Assembly: GCF_023973165.1 (NCBI RefSeq) | Contig: NZ_CP099547.1 | Coordinates: forward strand, 806,001-870,000 | DNA: 64,000 bases | DNA from: Arcanobacterium pinnipediorum | GTDB lineage: Bacteria; Actinomycetota; Actinomycetes; Actinomycetales; Actinomycetaceae | Direction of reading: 5' to 3' | Part shown: positions 32,780 through 42,214 of the stretch, piece after piece | Layout of the letters: each line of letters opens with the position of its first letter | Numbering within the stretch: position 1 is the stretch's first letter | Position numbers and translations under genes: made by a program | Notes under the pieces: generated by a model | Database searches by the model: none | What the model saw: the letters and a program-made list of their open reading frames with translations, nothing else | What the model was told of the DNA's origin: nothing

Positions 32780-33580
32780 TTAGTCATTAAACCGATGCTG
32801 ATCGTCGGGGAAGGTACGGGCACGCACGGCTGCATTGTATGCCAGCGCTGCCTTTTTGAGCTCTTGACCAACATCACCGAAAACCTTGACGAACGAGGGT
32901 TGCCAGTCAGTCATTCCAGCCATATCAGTCCACACTAAAACTTGGCCATCGGTATGTTCACCGGCACCGATACCGATAGTTGGAATCGCTAGATCTTTAG
33001 TGATCTGGGTAGCTACCGCAGCAGGTACTAATTCTAAAACGACGGCGATCGCACCAGCTTCAGCTACGGCAACCGCATCTTTGCGCACCTGATCGGCACT
33101 ATCGCCACGGCCTTGGACTCGCGGACCACCCAGAGCATTTTCTGACTGAGGCGTGTAGCCGATGTGGGCAACAACGTTGATACCGGCACGCACAATAGCT
33201 TCAATCGTAGGCGCCATGCGCACTCCGCCTTCTAGCTTGACCGCAGAGGCTCCCGCACGAATAAGTTTAACCGCATTAGCGACCGCATCAGCTGGCGAGG
33301 TTTCGTAGGATCCAAACGGCAGATCGGCGACGACGAAAGCACGGCGTGCTACGCGCGCCACAGCGCTTGTAGCCAGAACCATCTCATCGATTCCAACCTG
33401 CGTCGTTGAATCAAAACCGAGCATCACATTGGCATACGAATCGCCAACAAGAAGCATATCGGTACCCGCCTCATCAAAAATACGAGTAGTGATTGCGTCA
33501 TATGACGTAAGCATAGTAATCGGGGTACCTTCGGCTTTCATCTGCGCCAAATGATGAGCACGTACGCGCTTGATTGTCAT
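32780..33580 (-). CDS. panB: 3-methyl-2-oxobutanoate hydroxymethyltransferase
   Basis: 266-residue first committed enzyme of pantothenate synthesis, adding a hydroxymethyl group from methylene-tetrahydrofolate to 3-methyl-2-oxobutanoate. Motifs: ITMLTSYDAITTRIFDEAG, LLVGDSYANVMLG (Mg2+ ligands), ADLPFGSYE, VKLEGG and IGIGAGEHTDGQVLVW. The ATG at 33580 has GAAAGG upstream and is preferred over an earlier in-frame start. No panC or panD lies nearby. Confidence 0.95.
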   Translation of the reverse strand: MTIKRVRAHHLAQMKAEGTPITMLTSYDAITTRIFDEAGTDMLLVGDSYANVMLGFDSTTQVGIDEMVLATSAVARVARRAFVVADLPFGSYETSPADAVANAVKLIRAGASAVKLEGGVRMAPTIEAIVRAGINVVAHIGYTPQSENALGGPRVQGRGDSADQVRKDAVAVAEAGAIAVVLELVPAAVATQITKDLAIPTIGIGAGEHTDGQVLVWTDMAGMTDWQPSFVKVFGDVGQELKKAALAYNAAVRARTFPDDQHRFND

Positions 33581-33700
33581 TGCATAAACCTTTCTTTTTC
33601 GCACGTCCCATTCTAGTGCATGTTATCGAAAGTTCTATAGCTCGAACCACACTCTCTTGTGGCACAATAAAGTCAAGCAATAATGAGGAAAGAGAGCGCC

Positions 33701-35029
33701 ATGGACACTCAGCAAGAACATGTTATCGCTACGGTAGAAGAACAAAAAGTTCGTTTCATCAGACTGTGGTTCACCGACGTGACTGGCACGTTGAAATCAG
33801 TGGCTATTCCGCCAGCCGAGCTCGAAAATGCCTTCAGTTCTGGCATCGGTTTTGACGGCTCAGCAATCGAGGGCCTCTCGCGCGTCCACGAAGCAGATAT
33901 GGTGATCAAACCCGACGCCTCCACTTTCCAAATCCTGCCCTGGGACGAATCAGGTGAGCCATGTGCGCGCATGTTTTGCGATATTCACACTCCCGATAAC
34001 CAACCAGCGCGTTCTGATCCCCGCGGCGTCCTACGTCGGGCACTGCAGCGCGCCGCCCAAGCCGGATTTACCTTCCACGTCCACCCAGAAGTCGAATTCT
34101 ATCTCTTCCAACGCCAAACCCACACTAATGGAGACCCAATCCCAATCGATAATGGCTCCTATTTCGATCACGTCTCACGTCCACTAGCGCAAAGTTTTCG
34201 CGCTCAAGCTGTGCGTGAACTCGAACAAATGGGAATCCCCGTCGAATTCTCCCACCATGAAGCTGGCCCTGGTCAAAACGAAATTGACTTGCGGGTAGCA
34301 GATGCCCTAACCACAGCAGATAACCTCATGAGCCTGCGCACCGTGGTTGAGCATGTCGCAATAACCCAAGGTGTTGAAGCCTCATTCATGCCCAAACCCC
34401 TCATCGATCAACCCGGCAACGGCCTCCACATTCACATGTCGTTATTCGAAGGTGAAACTAACTCCTTCTTTGATCCCCTCAACGACTACAGCCTGTCTGA
34501 GATCGGAACCAAATTCGTTGCAGGGATTCTCCACCATTCACGTGAAATATCTGCCGTGACCAACCAACACATCAACTCCTACAAACGCCTATGGGCAGGC
34601 GATGAAGCCCCAGCCTATATCGCCTGGGGAAAGAATAACCGCTCCGCACTCATCCGCGTCCCTAGCTTTACCTCCACCGAAGGCCACAGTGCGCGCATCG
34701 AATACCGTGCACTCGACTCCGCCGTCAACCCCTACCTTGCGTTCGCCGTCATCTTAAACGCCGGCCTAGCAGGCATCGAACATGACTACGAAGTCCCCGA
34801 ATCAATCGACACCAACATTAACGCCTTAAGCGCTCGCGAACGCCAGATTATGGGAATCGAAGAATTACCAACCTCGCTACACTCAGCAATCAAACTCGCC
34901 CAAAAATCTGAGCTTATCGCCTCAACCTTAGGCGAAGACGCCTTCGACTATTTTCTACGCAACAAACTACGCGAATGGAATGACTACCGCCAACAAATCA
35001 CAGCCTTTGAACGCAAAGTCCAATACTGA
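33701..35029 (+). CDS. glnA2: Glutamine synthetase type I, alpha subgroup (GlnA2-like)
   Basis: 442-residue ATP-dependent enzyme making glutamine from glutamate and ammonia. Conserved parts: FDGSAIEGLSRVHEADM (Mg2+ site), EFSHHEAGPGQNEIDLR, NGLHIHMS and NNRSALIRVP. It lacks the tyrosine adenylylation motif; the corresponding region reads NINALSARERQIMGIEELP. Length and lack of that motif place it in the GSI-alpha/GlnA2 group. It is 5 bp before glnE, as in other actinobacteria, and likely co-transcribed with it. ATG at 33701 with AGGAAAGAG upstream. Confidence 0.93.
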   Translation: MDTQQEHVIATVEEQKVRFIRLWFTDVTGTLKSVAIPPAELENAFSSGIGFDGSAIEGLSRVHEADMVIKPDASTFQILPWDESGEPCARMFCDIHTPDNQPARSDPRGVLRRALQRAAQAGFTFHVHPEVEFYLFQRQTHTNGDPIPIDNGSYFDHVSRPLAQSFRAQAVRELEQMGIPVEFSHHEAGPGQNEIDLRVADALTTADNLMSLRTVVEHVAITQGVEASFMPKPLIDQPGNGLHIHMSLFEGETNSFFDPLNDYSLSEIGTKFVAGILHHSREISAVTNQHINSYKRLWAGDEAPAYIAWGKNNRSALIRVPSFTSTEGHSARIEYRALDSAVNPYLAFAVILNAGLAGIEHDYEVPESIDTNINALSARERQIMGIEELPTSLHSAIKLAQKSELIASTLGEDAFDYFLRNKLREWNDYRQQITAFERKVQY

Positions 35030-35034
35030 TCGCC

Positions 35035-37854
35035 ATGGACCACATCGAAACTCTCCTCAACAGCGCACCCGATCCAACCCAAGCCAAGCTTGCCTATACG
35101 CGCCTGCGTGAAGGAATCGATCCTCCTAATGCGAAGCTGCTAGACCAGATTACAAACAATCTCCAATGCGCACAGCGCCTTGCAGCAATACTCGGCTTTT
35201 CTACTGCCCTTAGTGATCTGCTCATCGCTGCGCCACACCTGCTGCGCGCTATCGACGAACCATACAACGAAAAGCTCTCAATAGATAACAGTGACGACGA
35301 AGGCGAATTCATTACCTCCTTGCGCTTGGAATACTACCGTCACCTCATTGCCATCGTCGCACACGACCTCACCGCACCCAATCCCACCGATAGCCTCTAC
35401 GATACATCCCAGCTACTATCTGACCTAGCTGGTGAAGTTCTAAAACAAGCACTTCGCGGTGCCCAACGCTGGGTAGAAGGCGGAGAGCTCATAAAGTTTT
35501 CGATTATCGGGATGGGGAAAACTGGTGCCCGAGAATTAAACTACGTCTCCGACGTCGACGTCATTTATATTGCTGAACCCAAACACGCAGACCTCCCCGA
35601 AACCGAGGCGATGCGCATCGGAAGCGCAATCGTGACCTGGATTACCCGCGCTGTGAGCGCTCGCGGGCAAATACCGCCGTTGTGGGAACTTGATGCTAAT
35701 CTGCGCCCAGAAGGCAAGAACGGTCCATTAGTGCGCACCCTGGTCTCACATCAAGCCTATTATGAGCGGTGGGCTCAACCGTGGGAGTTTCAGGCGTTAC
35801 TCAAGGCCCGCCCCCTTGCTGGAGATTGCGAACTGGGCCAACAATACATTGACTTCGTAACTCCACTCGTGTGGGGTGTTGCCAACCGGGAAGGTTTTGT
35901 CGACGATGTCCGGCGTATGCGCGAACGGGTTGTAGCTCATATTCCTCAAGCCAAAGCTGGTCGGCAGTTGAAACTTGGCGCCGGAGGTTTACGCGATATC
36001 GAATTTACCGTCCAGCTCTTACAGCTTGTCCACGGGCGCACCGATGAGTCTATTCGTCCCGCCGGCACAATCGATGCTATTAGAAAATTAAGCGCCGCTG
36101 GATATATTGGACGCGAAGCTGGGGCAAAACTCGAAAACCATTATCGGTTTTTGCGCGCACTAGAGCATCGAATCCAATTACAACGCCTGCGACGAACCCA
36201 CGATGTACCTCGAGTTGAACAACTAGACGCTATCGCGCGCACTTTAGGGATGACGGCACACGAGTTAGAAGATCGTTGGCTTGCGGTTCGCCGCGAGGTA
36301 CGCCAACTCCATACCGCAATTTTTTATCATCCGTTGCTCCCATCCTTAGCTTCCCTCGATCCCGATAATGTTGTCTTAGACGAACATGCTGCCAGAGCAC
36401 GTCTGGCAGCTATAGGTTTTAAAAACCCCGATCTGGCTTTGCGTAATATTTCAGTCTTGACAGCTGGACTATCACGGACGGCTACGATTCAACGCCATGT
36501 GCTACCTGCCATGATTGGATGGATGTCCCAGGCAGTTGAACCAGACCATGGACTCAACGCATTCCGTGACGTCTCTCAGCGATTGGGAACTACATCGTGG
36601 TATATGCGCTTACTACGCGATAGCGCATTGGTTGCTCCGCGCTTGGCACACGTTTTGGCTACTTCACGATACCTCGCCCAGTTACTGCCTTCTTTACCCG
36701 ATGCGATCACATGGCTCGACGACGATCAGCAATTACGACCGCGCACCGCAGAAGAATTGAGCATCGAACTATCGGCTCTACTCAGCCGCCGCAAAACAGC
36801 CCACGATAAAGCTTTAGCCGGCCGCTATCTTCGCCGGCGCGAAATATTACGGATGGCCCTAGGCCAAACGCTCAATGTTGTTTCTGCACACCAAGTTCGC
36901 CGTGCGCTAAGCGACGCGATGGATATTGCGGTGAGTGCCGCACTTGCAGGTGCCTTGCACCAAGGCCATCGTCACGCGCGACACTGTGTTATTGCGCTAG
37001 GAAGTTTAGGAGGTGGAGAAATAGGATATGCCTCAGATGCAGATCTTATCTTTGTGTATGATCCGCTCCCTGGAAGCACACCAGAAGCAGCAGGTGATGA
37101 AGCACAGCAGGTTGCCAGTTCCACACTCCAGCTTTTGAAAGTTGCTGGGCGAGAACCGCCGGTTAATGTTGATACCACATTGCGCCCGGAAGGAAAACAA
37201 GGAGCACTAACCCGTTCGTTATCCTCCTACCAAAGCTACTATGAACGCTGGGCTCAAACATGGGAACAGCAGGCGCTACTTCGAGCGCGTTTTTGTGCTG
37301 GAGATCGTGATCTTGGCGATCAGTGGTTCGATATTATTAATCCTATTCGATATCCAAATACCGGCTTAACACCCGGGCAGCTGCGTGAGATCCGAATGCT
37401 CAAAATTCGTATGGAACGCGAACGCTTACCGCGAGGTGCTGATCCTACCCGGCATATCAAACTCGGCCGCGGTGGCATTAGTGATGTGGAATGGACTGTA
37501 CAACTATGCCAATTACAGCACGGAGCACATCACTGGCAACTACGCACACCATCTACCATGGCAGCATTAGATGCAGCTGAAGAAGAAGGATTCATCCTTC
37601 CAGCTGACGCCGAGATTTTACGCTCAGCGTGGACTTTAGGGCATGTGATACGCGATCTCAACGTTTTAGGGACCGCAAAAACCGGTGCGAGCATTGATTT
37701 GGTGCCCGATGATCCGGTACTTCTTCGGTTACATGCCGCACTTAACGGCACCGCGTTAGCTACAAGCCAAGAGATCACCGAATCGTATCTGCGTTCATCG
37801 CGACGGGCACGAGCGGTTATGGAACAATATTTTTACGGCGAAAAGAGTTCTTAA
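35035..37854 (+). CDS. glnE: Glutamine synthetase adenylyltransferase/deadenylylase
   Basis: 939-residue two-domain enzyme that adds AMP to, and removes it from, a tyrosine of glutamine synthetase. Both halves carry the nucleotidyltransferase signature: SDVDVIYIAEP with TLRPEGKNGPLVRT-like following in the first, and YASDADLIFVYDP with TTLRPEGKQGALTR in the second. Each is followed by KLGAGGLRDIEFTVQ and KLGRGGISDVEWTVQ. It sits between glnA2 and glnA1; by motif, GlnA1 (38475-39902) is its target. Normal length. Confidence 0.97.
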   Translation: MDHIETLLNSAPDPTQAKLAYTRLREGIDPPNAKLLDQITNNLQCAQRLAAILGFSTALSDLLIAAPHLLRAIDEPYNEKLSIDNSDDEGEFITSLRLEYYRHLIAIVAHDLTAPNPTDSLYDTSQLLSDLAGEVLKQALRGAQRWVEGGELIKFSIIGMGKTGARELNYVSDVDVIYIAEPKHADLPETEAMRIGSAIVTWITRAVSARGQIPPLWELDANLRPEGKNGPLVRTLVSHQAYYERWAQPWEFQALLKARPLAGDCELGQQYIDFVTPLVWGVANREGFVDDVRRMRERVVAHIPQAKAGRQLKLGAGGLRDIEFTVQLLQLVHGRTDESIRPAGTIDAIRKLSAAGYIGREAGAKLENHYRFLRALEHRIQLQRLRRTHDVPRVEQLDAIARTLGMTAHELEDRWLAVRREVRQLHTAIFYHPLLPSLASLDPDNVVLDEHAARARLAAIGFKNPDLALRNISVLTAGLSRTATIQRHVLPAMIGWMSQAVEPDHGLNAFRDVSQRLGTTSWYMRLLRDSALVAPRLAHVLATSRYLAQLLPSLPDAITWLDDDQQLRPRTAEELSIELSALLSRRKTAHDKALAGRYLRRREILRMALGQTLNVVSAHQVRRALSDAMDIAVSAALAGALHQGHRHARHCVIALGSLGGGEIGYASDADLIFVYDPLPGSTPEAAGDEAQQVASSTLQLLKVAGREPPVNVDTTLRPEGKQGALTRSLSSYQSYYERWAQTWEQQALLRARFCAGDRDLGDQWFDIINPIRYPNTGLTPGQLREIRMLKIRMERERLPRGADPTRHIKLGRGGISDVEWTVQLCQLQHGAHHWQLRTPSTMAALDAAEEEGFILPADAEILRSAWTLGHVIRDLNVLGTAKTGASIDLVPDDPVLLRLHAALNGTALATSQEITESYLRSSRRARAVMEQYFYGEKSS

Positions 37855-37884
37855 CAACGCAACAGGTGGGCGAAGGAGCAATTT

Positions 37885-38487
37885 ATGAAACTGATCTTTG
37901 TTAGACACGGTCAAACGTATGCCAATGAACGTGCAGCACTTGACACTATCATCCCCGGAGCTGCGCTGACCGAACTGGGCTGGACGCAAGCTAACGCCGT
38001 CGTCGCCGATCTGTTGGACTACGAGCCGGACGCAATTTGGCGATCTGATACGTTGCGCACTGAGCAAACCGCAACTCCATTAGCAACCCGGCTGGGCTTA
38101 GAACCACACGTGCGCGCTGGACTACGGGAGATTAGTGCCGGGGATCTTGAAGGATCTACAGATGAGGCAGCGATGGCCGAATATATCGCTACGATGCGGG
38201 CATGGATCGATGGCAAACTTGACTTGCGTCTCGGCGGGGGTGATAGTGGCCAAGAAACACTCCAGCGTTGCGATGCGGTGATACGCGAAGTTGAACAATC
38301 AGGTGCCCACCGGCCAGTGATTTTTGCTCACGCAGCTATTATCACGTTCTGGTTAGGGATGCGGGCGAGCGGAATTACTGACCAGATGCGCGCTCTTCCC
38401 CTCCACAACACCGGCATTGCAGTGGTGGAGGGAAGTCTCGCAACCGGATATCGCGCACAGCGCTGGATGCATATTTATAAGCCGTAA
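37885..38487 (+). CDS. Histidine phosphatase family protein
   Basis: 200-residue member of the phosphoglycerate-mutase-like superfamily. The catalytic motif is [11 protein letters not shown] (His nucleophile), with [26 protein letters not shown] and the second His in [13 protein letters not shown]. The substrate is unknown. A ribosome site (GAAGGAG) precedes the ATG. Its 3' end overlaps glnA1, on the opposite strand, by 13 bp. Confidence 0.9.
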   Translation: MKLIFVRHGQTYANERAALDTIIPGAALTELGWTQANAVVADLLDYEPDAIWRSDTLRTEQTATPLATRLGLEPHVRAGLREISAGDLEGSTDEAAMAEYIATMRAWIDGKLDLRLGGGDSGQETLQRCDAVIREVEQSGAHRPVIFAHAAIITFWLGMRASGITDQMRALPLHNTGIAVVEGSLATGYRAQRWMHIYKP

Positions 38488-39902
38488 TACAGCTGGTATT
38501 CGTATGGATGAGGCCGCTGACGCAGTGGTTCAATTTCCATTTTTAGCTTGTAGTCGATCCAGGTAGTGATAATGTCTTCGCTGAAAACTCCGCCTTCGGT
38601 CAGATAATCGTGATCGGCTTCCAAAGCTCGCAAGGCCTCATCGAGGGTTGGCGGTAGCTGCGGAATCTGGGCATGTTCTTCAGGCGGAAGTTCATATAGA
38701 TCTTTATCGATTGGGTCTGCAGGCTCAATTCGGCGCTTAATACCATCGATCCCGGCCATAACTTGGGCAGCAAATGCGAGGTATGGGTTAGCGGACGGAT
38801 CAGGAGTGCGATATTCGATTCGTTTGGTCTTTGGTGATGTGCCGCCCGAAACCGGGATACGAATACATGCCGAGCGATTGCGTGCGGAATAGACGAGATT
38901 TACTGGTGCTTCGAAACCTGGAACCAGACGATGGAAGGAATTAACTGACGGGTTGGTGAAAGCAAGAAGCGAAGGTGCATGTTCGAGCAGGCCACCAATA
39001 TACCAGCGAGCTAGATCAGATAAGCCACCGTATCCGCGTTCGTCGAAGAAGAGGGGTTGACCGTTCTTCCACAGTGACTGGTGGCAATGCATTCCAGAGC
39101 CATTATCGCCAAACAGTGGTTTTGGCATGAACGTCGCTGTTTTGCCAGCCTCGATTGCCGCATTTTTAATAACGTATTTGAACTTCATTAGGTCATCGGC
39201 GGCCGAGAGCAGGGTGGAGAATGTGTAGTTAATTTCTTGTTGTCCACCAGAACCAACTTCGTGGTGCGCACGTTCTATATTCAAACCAACTTTTTGGCAT
39301 AGTTTAGTCATCGTGTCGCGCAAATCAGCCATCTGATCATGTGGGCCGACGGGGAAATAGCCAGCTTTTTGTTCGGTTTTGTAGCCGAGGTTGTGACCGT
39401 TTTCGTCGCGGCCGGTGTTCCAAAAGGCTTCTGCAGAATCCAGAGAGTAGAAGGAATGTTGTGGCGAATTGTGGTAGCGAACGTCATCGAAGATGAAGAA
39501 TTCTGCTTCCGCACCGATATACACCGTGTCTGCTATTCCCGTTGATCGCACGTAGTCTTCGGCTCGTTGCGCGATGACGCGCGGATCACGATCGTAGGAC
39601 TCGTTTGTAAATGGATCGACGACGAAATGGTTGATGACTAATGTTTTTGCCTGACGGAACGGATCGACGAAGGCCGACGAAAGATCAGGAATGAGCTTCA
39701 TATCGGATTCATGAATTTCAGTAAATCCGCGGATAGATGAGCCATCGAACATGATGCCTTCGTCTAGGGAATCTGGATCGAAAGCCTGAACCGGGATCGT
39801 GAAGTGTTGCATCATACCGGGCAGATCGCAAAATCTAATATCAATAAATTCAATGCCTTCTTGGCGAATATAATCATGAGCTTGAGCTGACGATGTGAAC
39901 AT
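38475..39902 (-). CDS. glnA: Glutamine synthetase type I, beta subgroup
   Basis: 475-residue main glutamine synthetase. Features: [56 protein letters not shown]. The adenylylation site motif DLYELPPEE is present near residue 400, so activity can be controlled by GlnE. Length and motif match GlnA1 of actinobacteria. ATG with GGAAGG upstream. Confidence 0.96.
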   Translation of the reverse strand: MFTSSAQAHDYIRQEGIEFIDIRFCDLPGMMQHFTIPVQAFDPDSLDEGIMFDGSSIRGFTEIHESDMKLIPDLSSAFVDPFRQAKTLVINHFVVDPFTNESYDRDPRVIAQRAEDYVRSTGIADTVYIGAEAEFFIFDDVRYHNSPQHSFYSLDSAEAFWNTGRDENGHNLGYKTEQKAGYFPVGPHDQMADLRDTMTKLCQKVGLNIERAHHEVGSGGQQEINYTFSTLLSAADDLMKFKYVIKNAAIEAGKTATFMPKPLFGDNGSGMHCHQSLWKNGQPLFFDERGYGGLSDLARWYIGGLLEHAPSLLAFTNPSVNSFHRLVPGFEAPVNLVYSARNRSACIRIPVSGGTSPKTKRIEYRTPDPSANPYLAFAAQVMAGIDGIKRRIEPADPIDKDLYELPPEEHAQIPQLPPTLDEALRALEADHDYLTEGGVFSEDIITTWIDYKLKMEIEPLRQRPHPYEYQLYYGL

Positions 39903-40005
39903 CAGAAAAGTCCTTCCTGCATCAGCATATTAGTGTCACTCATAGTTTAATGTGGGGATAGCTGCGATGTGCAACTACCCCCACAATGTGAGACGCATAT
40001 TTTAT

Positions 40006-40716
40006 CTATCGACCACGCATGCCGCGACGATCTGGGCGAGCCTTGTAAGGATCAATGCCCTTAGGGATACCAATCGGATTGGTTTTAACTGCGTCTAAAC
40101 GATTAAACACCGCTTGAACTTCTTGGTTTGTGATCTGCTTTGGCAATTTGCGCATCGCACGTTGAAGTTTACGTAGTGGGACTTGGTCACTGCCATTTCC
40201 TGCCGAAATAATATGGACTGGAACATTGGGAATAATTCGACGCAAGGAATGACGTTCTTCGTTGGCGAGTTTTGCCGATCTGGCCTGATCTCCGTCGGTG
40301 ATGAGCACGACGCCGGGGCGCCCGATGGCACGGAAGACCATGTCTTGGGTGCGCGCGTTGAACCGAACTGGTTCTTGGAGAATAATCCACCCGCGCTTAA
40401 TTTGGCCCAATACCGCCGCAGCGGCGCCGGGGATGCCTTCAATTTTTGCGTACGAGGCACGCTTGACGAGCTCAACGAGAATGTAGAGCGAAAGTGTGAC
40501 CGCAAGCAATGTGAAGAGAATTGGCCACAAAATCCATCGGCCGGTGAGCATTGCGATGACGACGCCGAGCGCGATACCACCTAGGAGAGGACCAAAGACG
40601 GCAAAAGGGGTCCACGAGTATGTTTCTTTTGAAATCCCGTAGGCCTCATGGAGGTAAGAATACCAGCGCTTCTTCTTAGCCTTTTTTACCTTTGCATTCT
40701 TTTGCTCTTTAGCCAT
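40006..40716 (-). CDS. DUF4191 family membrane protein
   Basis: 236-residue actinobacterial membrane protein of unknown function. A Lys-rich start (about 16 basic residues) is followed by two adjacent membrane helices (FAVFGPLLGGIALGVVIAML and WPILFTLLAVTLSLYILVEL) and a soluble part with GRPGVVLITDGD and RRIIPNVPVHII. The C-terminus is basic (RPDRRGMRGR). ATG with AAGGATA upstream. It lies between glnA1 and an MFS gene on the same strand. Confidence 0.9.
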   Translation of the reverse strand: MAKEQKNAKVKKAKKKRWYSYLHEAYGISKETYSWTPFAVFGPLLGGIALGVVIAMLTGRWILWPILFTLLAVTLSLYILVELVKRASYAKIEGIPGAAAAVLGQIKRGWIILQEPVRFNARTQDMVFRAIGRPGVVLITDGDQARSAKLANEERHSLRRIIPNVPVHIISAGNGSDQVPLRKLQRAMRKLPKQITNQEVQAVFNRLDAVKTNPIGIPKGIDPYKARPDRRGMRGR

Positions 40717-40788
40717 GACTATCCTTTGTATTTTCGCGTATGGAACTATTGCCGATTTTACGTGACGAAACTGAAAAGCTCCAATGGG

Positions 40789-41973
40789 TTAGGAATATAA
40801 CTGGAATCTATCTGAGGTTAGCGTTAAAACCGCGATCAGAATTGATGCAAGCGCGCATAAGAAGAAACCATAGGTAGCACTAGATTGGACGATTTGCCCG
40901 GTAAGTGCTGCCGAGGTTGCAACTCCGAGCACGTTGACAGAACCAAGTGCGGTCACTGCAACACCATCGCCGCCGCGAGGTGCGCGAGAACCGGCGAGAG
41001 TAAAGATGGCAACTGAAGCCGGTCCGATAGCTAGGCCAGTGATAAATACTGCGATGGCGAGATGGATTGGTGATGAAGCAAACGAACACAAGATTGAGCC
41101 GGCAGCTAATCCGCATCCGGCTAGAACTATTCGCAATGTATGCGAAAGTGAATCGGGTAAACTTACTGAGCCGAGCGCTGTTATAGCTGCGCTCAGGCCC
41201 ATCATCGCATAAATGAGGCCAGCTTGACTGGCATTGTTGTGTTGTTGTGAAAAAGCGGTCACGGAGGTTTGGGCTGCGCCAAAAAACATTCCCAGTCCGA
41301 GCATTGCTAATAATGGCGTACGCACTGTGCGAACGACTTTAACAATTGACGGCATCTTCTTATCGGTGCCGTGGAAGGCTGGACCAACTGAATATTTAGA
41401 TAGTGAAAAGGGGATAACGCAAAGTGCCACTATAGCGGCAGCAACGATAAGTCCTGCGTGCGGATTGAGGACTGATGCAATGATTCCTACTAGTGCTGGA
41501 CCGAAGACGAATCCGATTTCATCGGCCATTGATTCCCAGGAAAGTGCTGCGCGTAGTTCTCTAGGCGAAGTGGTGATGGGATACCAGCGTACCCGAGCTA
41601 ATGCACCGAGAGGGATGGTTGTAGCGCCAACGAAAACTGCAAGGAAGATGATGATTATAGCTGGCGTAGTGGGTGAGATGATCGTCGTTAATGCCACTAA
41701 GGCTAGGATATTGATGGGAGCGATGATCAATAAGGGGATGCGTTGGCCGTAGTTGTCGGTAAGTCGTCCTATTGTTGGGCCAGCGATTCCGGTTGCGATA
41801 GCGAGACCTGCTGAGGCTAAGGAAGCTTGCGCAACAGAATTAGTTACCACAGTTACTAATGTGAGGACCCCAATGATGGTCATTGATGTTGGGAATCGGC
41901 CGATTAGTGATATCGCCATATAGCTAGTTGAGGTAAGTTGGGGAAGTTGGCGATAACTTGAAAAATTACTCAC
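40789..41973 (-). CDS. MFS transporter
   Basis: About 394-residue transporter with some 12 hydrophobic helices. A typical loop 2-3 motif is GPTIGRLTDNYGQRIPLL (G-x-L-x-D-x-x-G-x-R). No close subfamily is recognised; substrate unknown. The GTG at 41973 with GGAG 4 nt upstream is preferred over an in-frame GTG at 41997 that lacks a ribosome site. Confidence 0.88.
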   Translation of the reverse strand: MSNFSSYRQLPQLTSTSYMAISLIGRFPTSMTIIGVLTLVTVVTNSVAQASLASAGLAIATGIAGPTIGRLTDNYGQRIPLLIIAPINILALVALTTIISPTTPAIIIIFLAVFVGATTIPLGALARVRWYPITTSPRELRAALSWESMADEIGFVFGPALVGIIASVLNPHAGLIVAAAIVALCVIPFSLSKYSVGPAFHGTDKKMPSIVKVVRTVRTPLLAMLGLGMFFGAAQTSVTAFSQQHNNASQAGLIYAMMGLSAAITALGSVSLPDSLSHTLRIVLAGCGLAAGSILCSFASSPIHLAIAVFITGLAIGPASVAIFTLAGSRAPRGGDGVAVTALGSVNVLGVATSAALTGQIVQSSATYGFFLCALASILIAVLTLTSDRFQLYS

Positions 41974-42152
41974 ATTGCTCCGATCAATGATTTTCACCCG
42001 GTTAAATCACAAGATTCTCATTTGCCATAGCTATTAGAAGGCTCTCCGATATCCGATGTTTGAGCACTGCCTGCGGTATTGGGAGATAGCCCAGTGGAGG
42101 AGTTAAGAATCTTGTTCTGGGAATATCTTGTGGGAAAGATGCGTGGGGGGTA

Positions 42153-42196
42153 AAAAGTGTGGTGGGATAACCAAGGGGTTGTCCCACCACACTTTT
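42153..42196 (-). terminator. Terminator of the E2/E3 genes
   Basis: AAAAGTGTGGTGGGATAACC (42153-42172) pairs with GGTTGTCCCACCACACTTTT (42177-42196), with a 4-nt loop. It lies just after the E2 gene and has T runs on both strands. Confidence 0.9.
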
Positions 42197-42214
42197 ATTG
42201 TGTAGAAGAGGTTT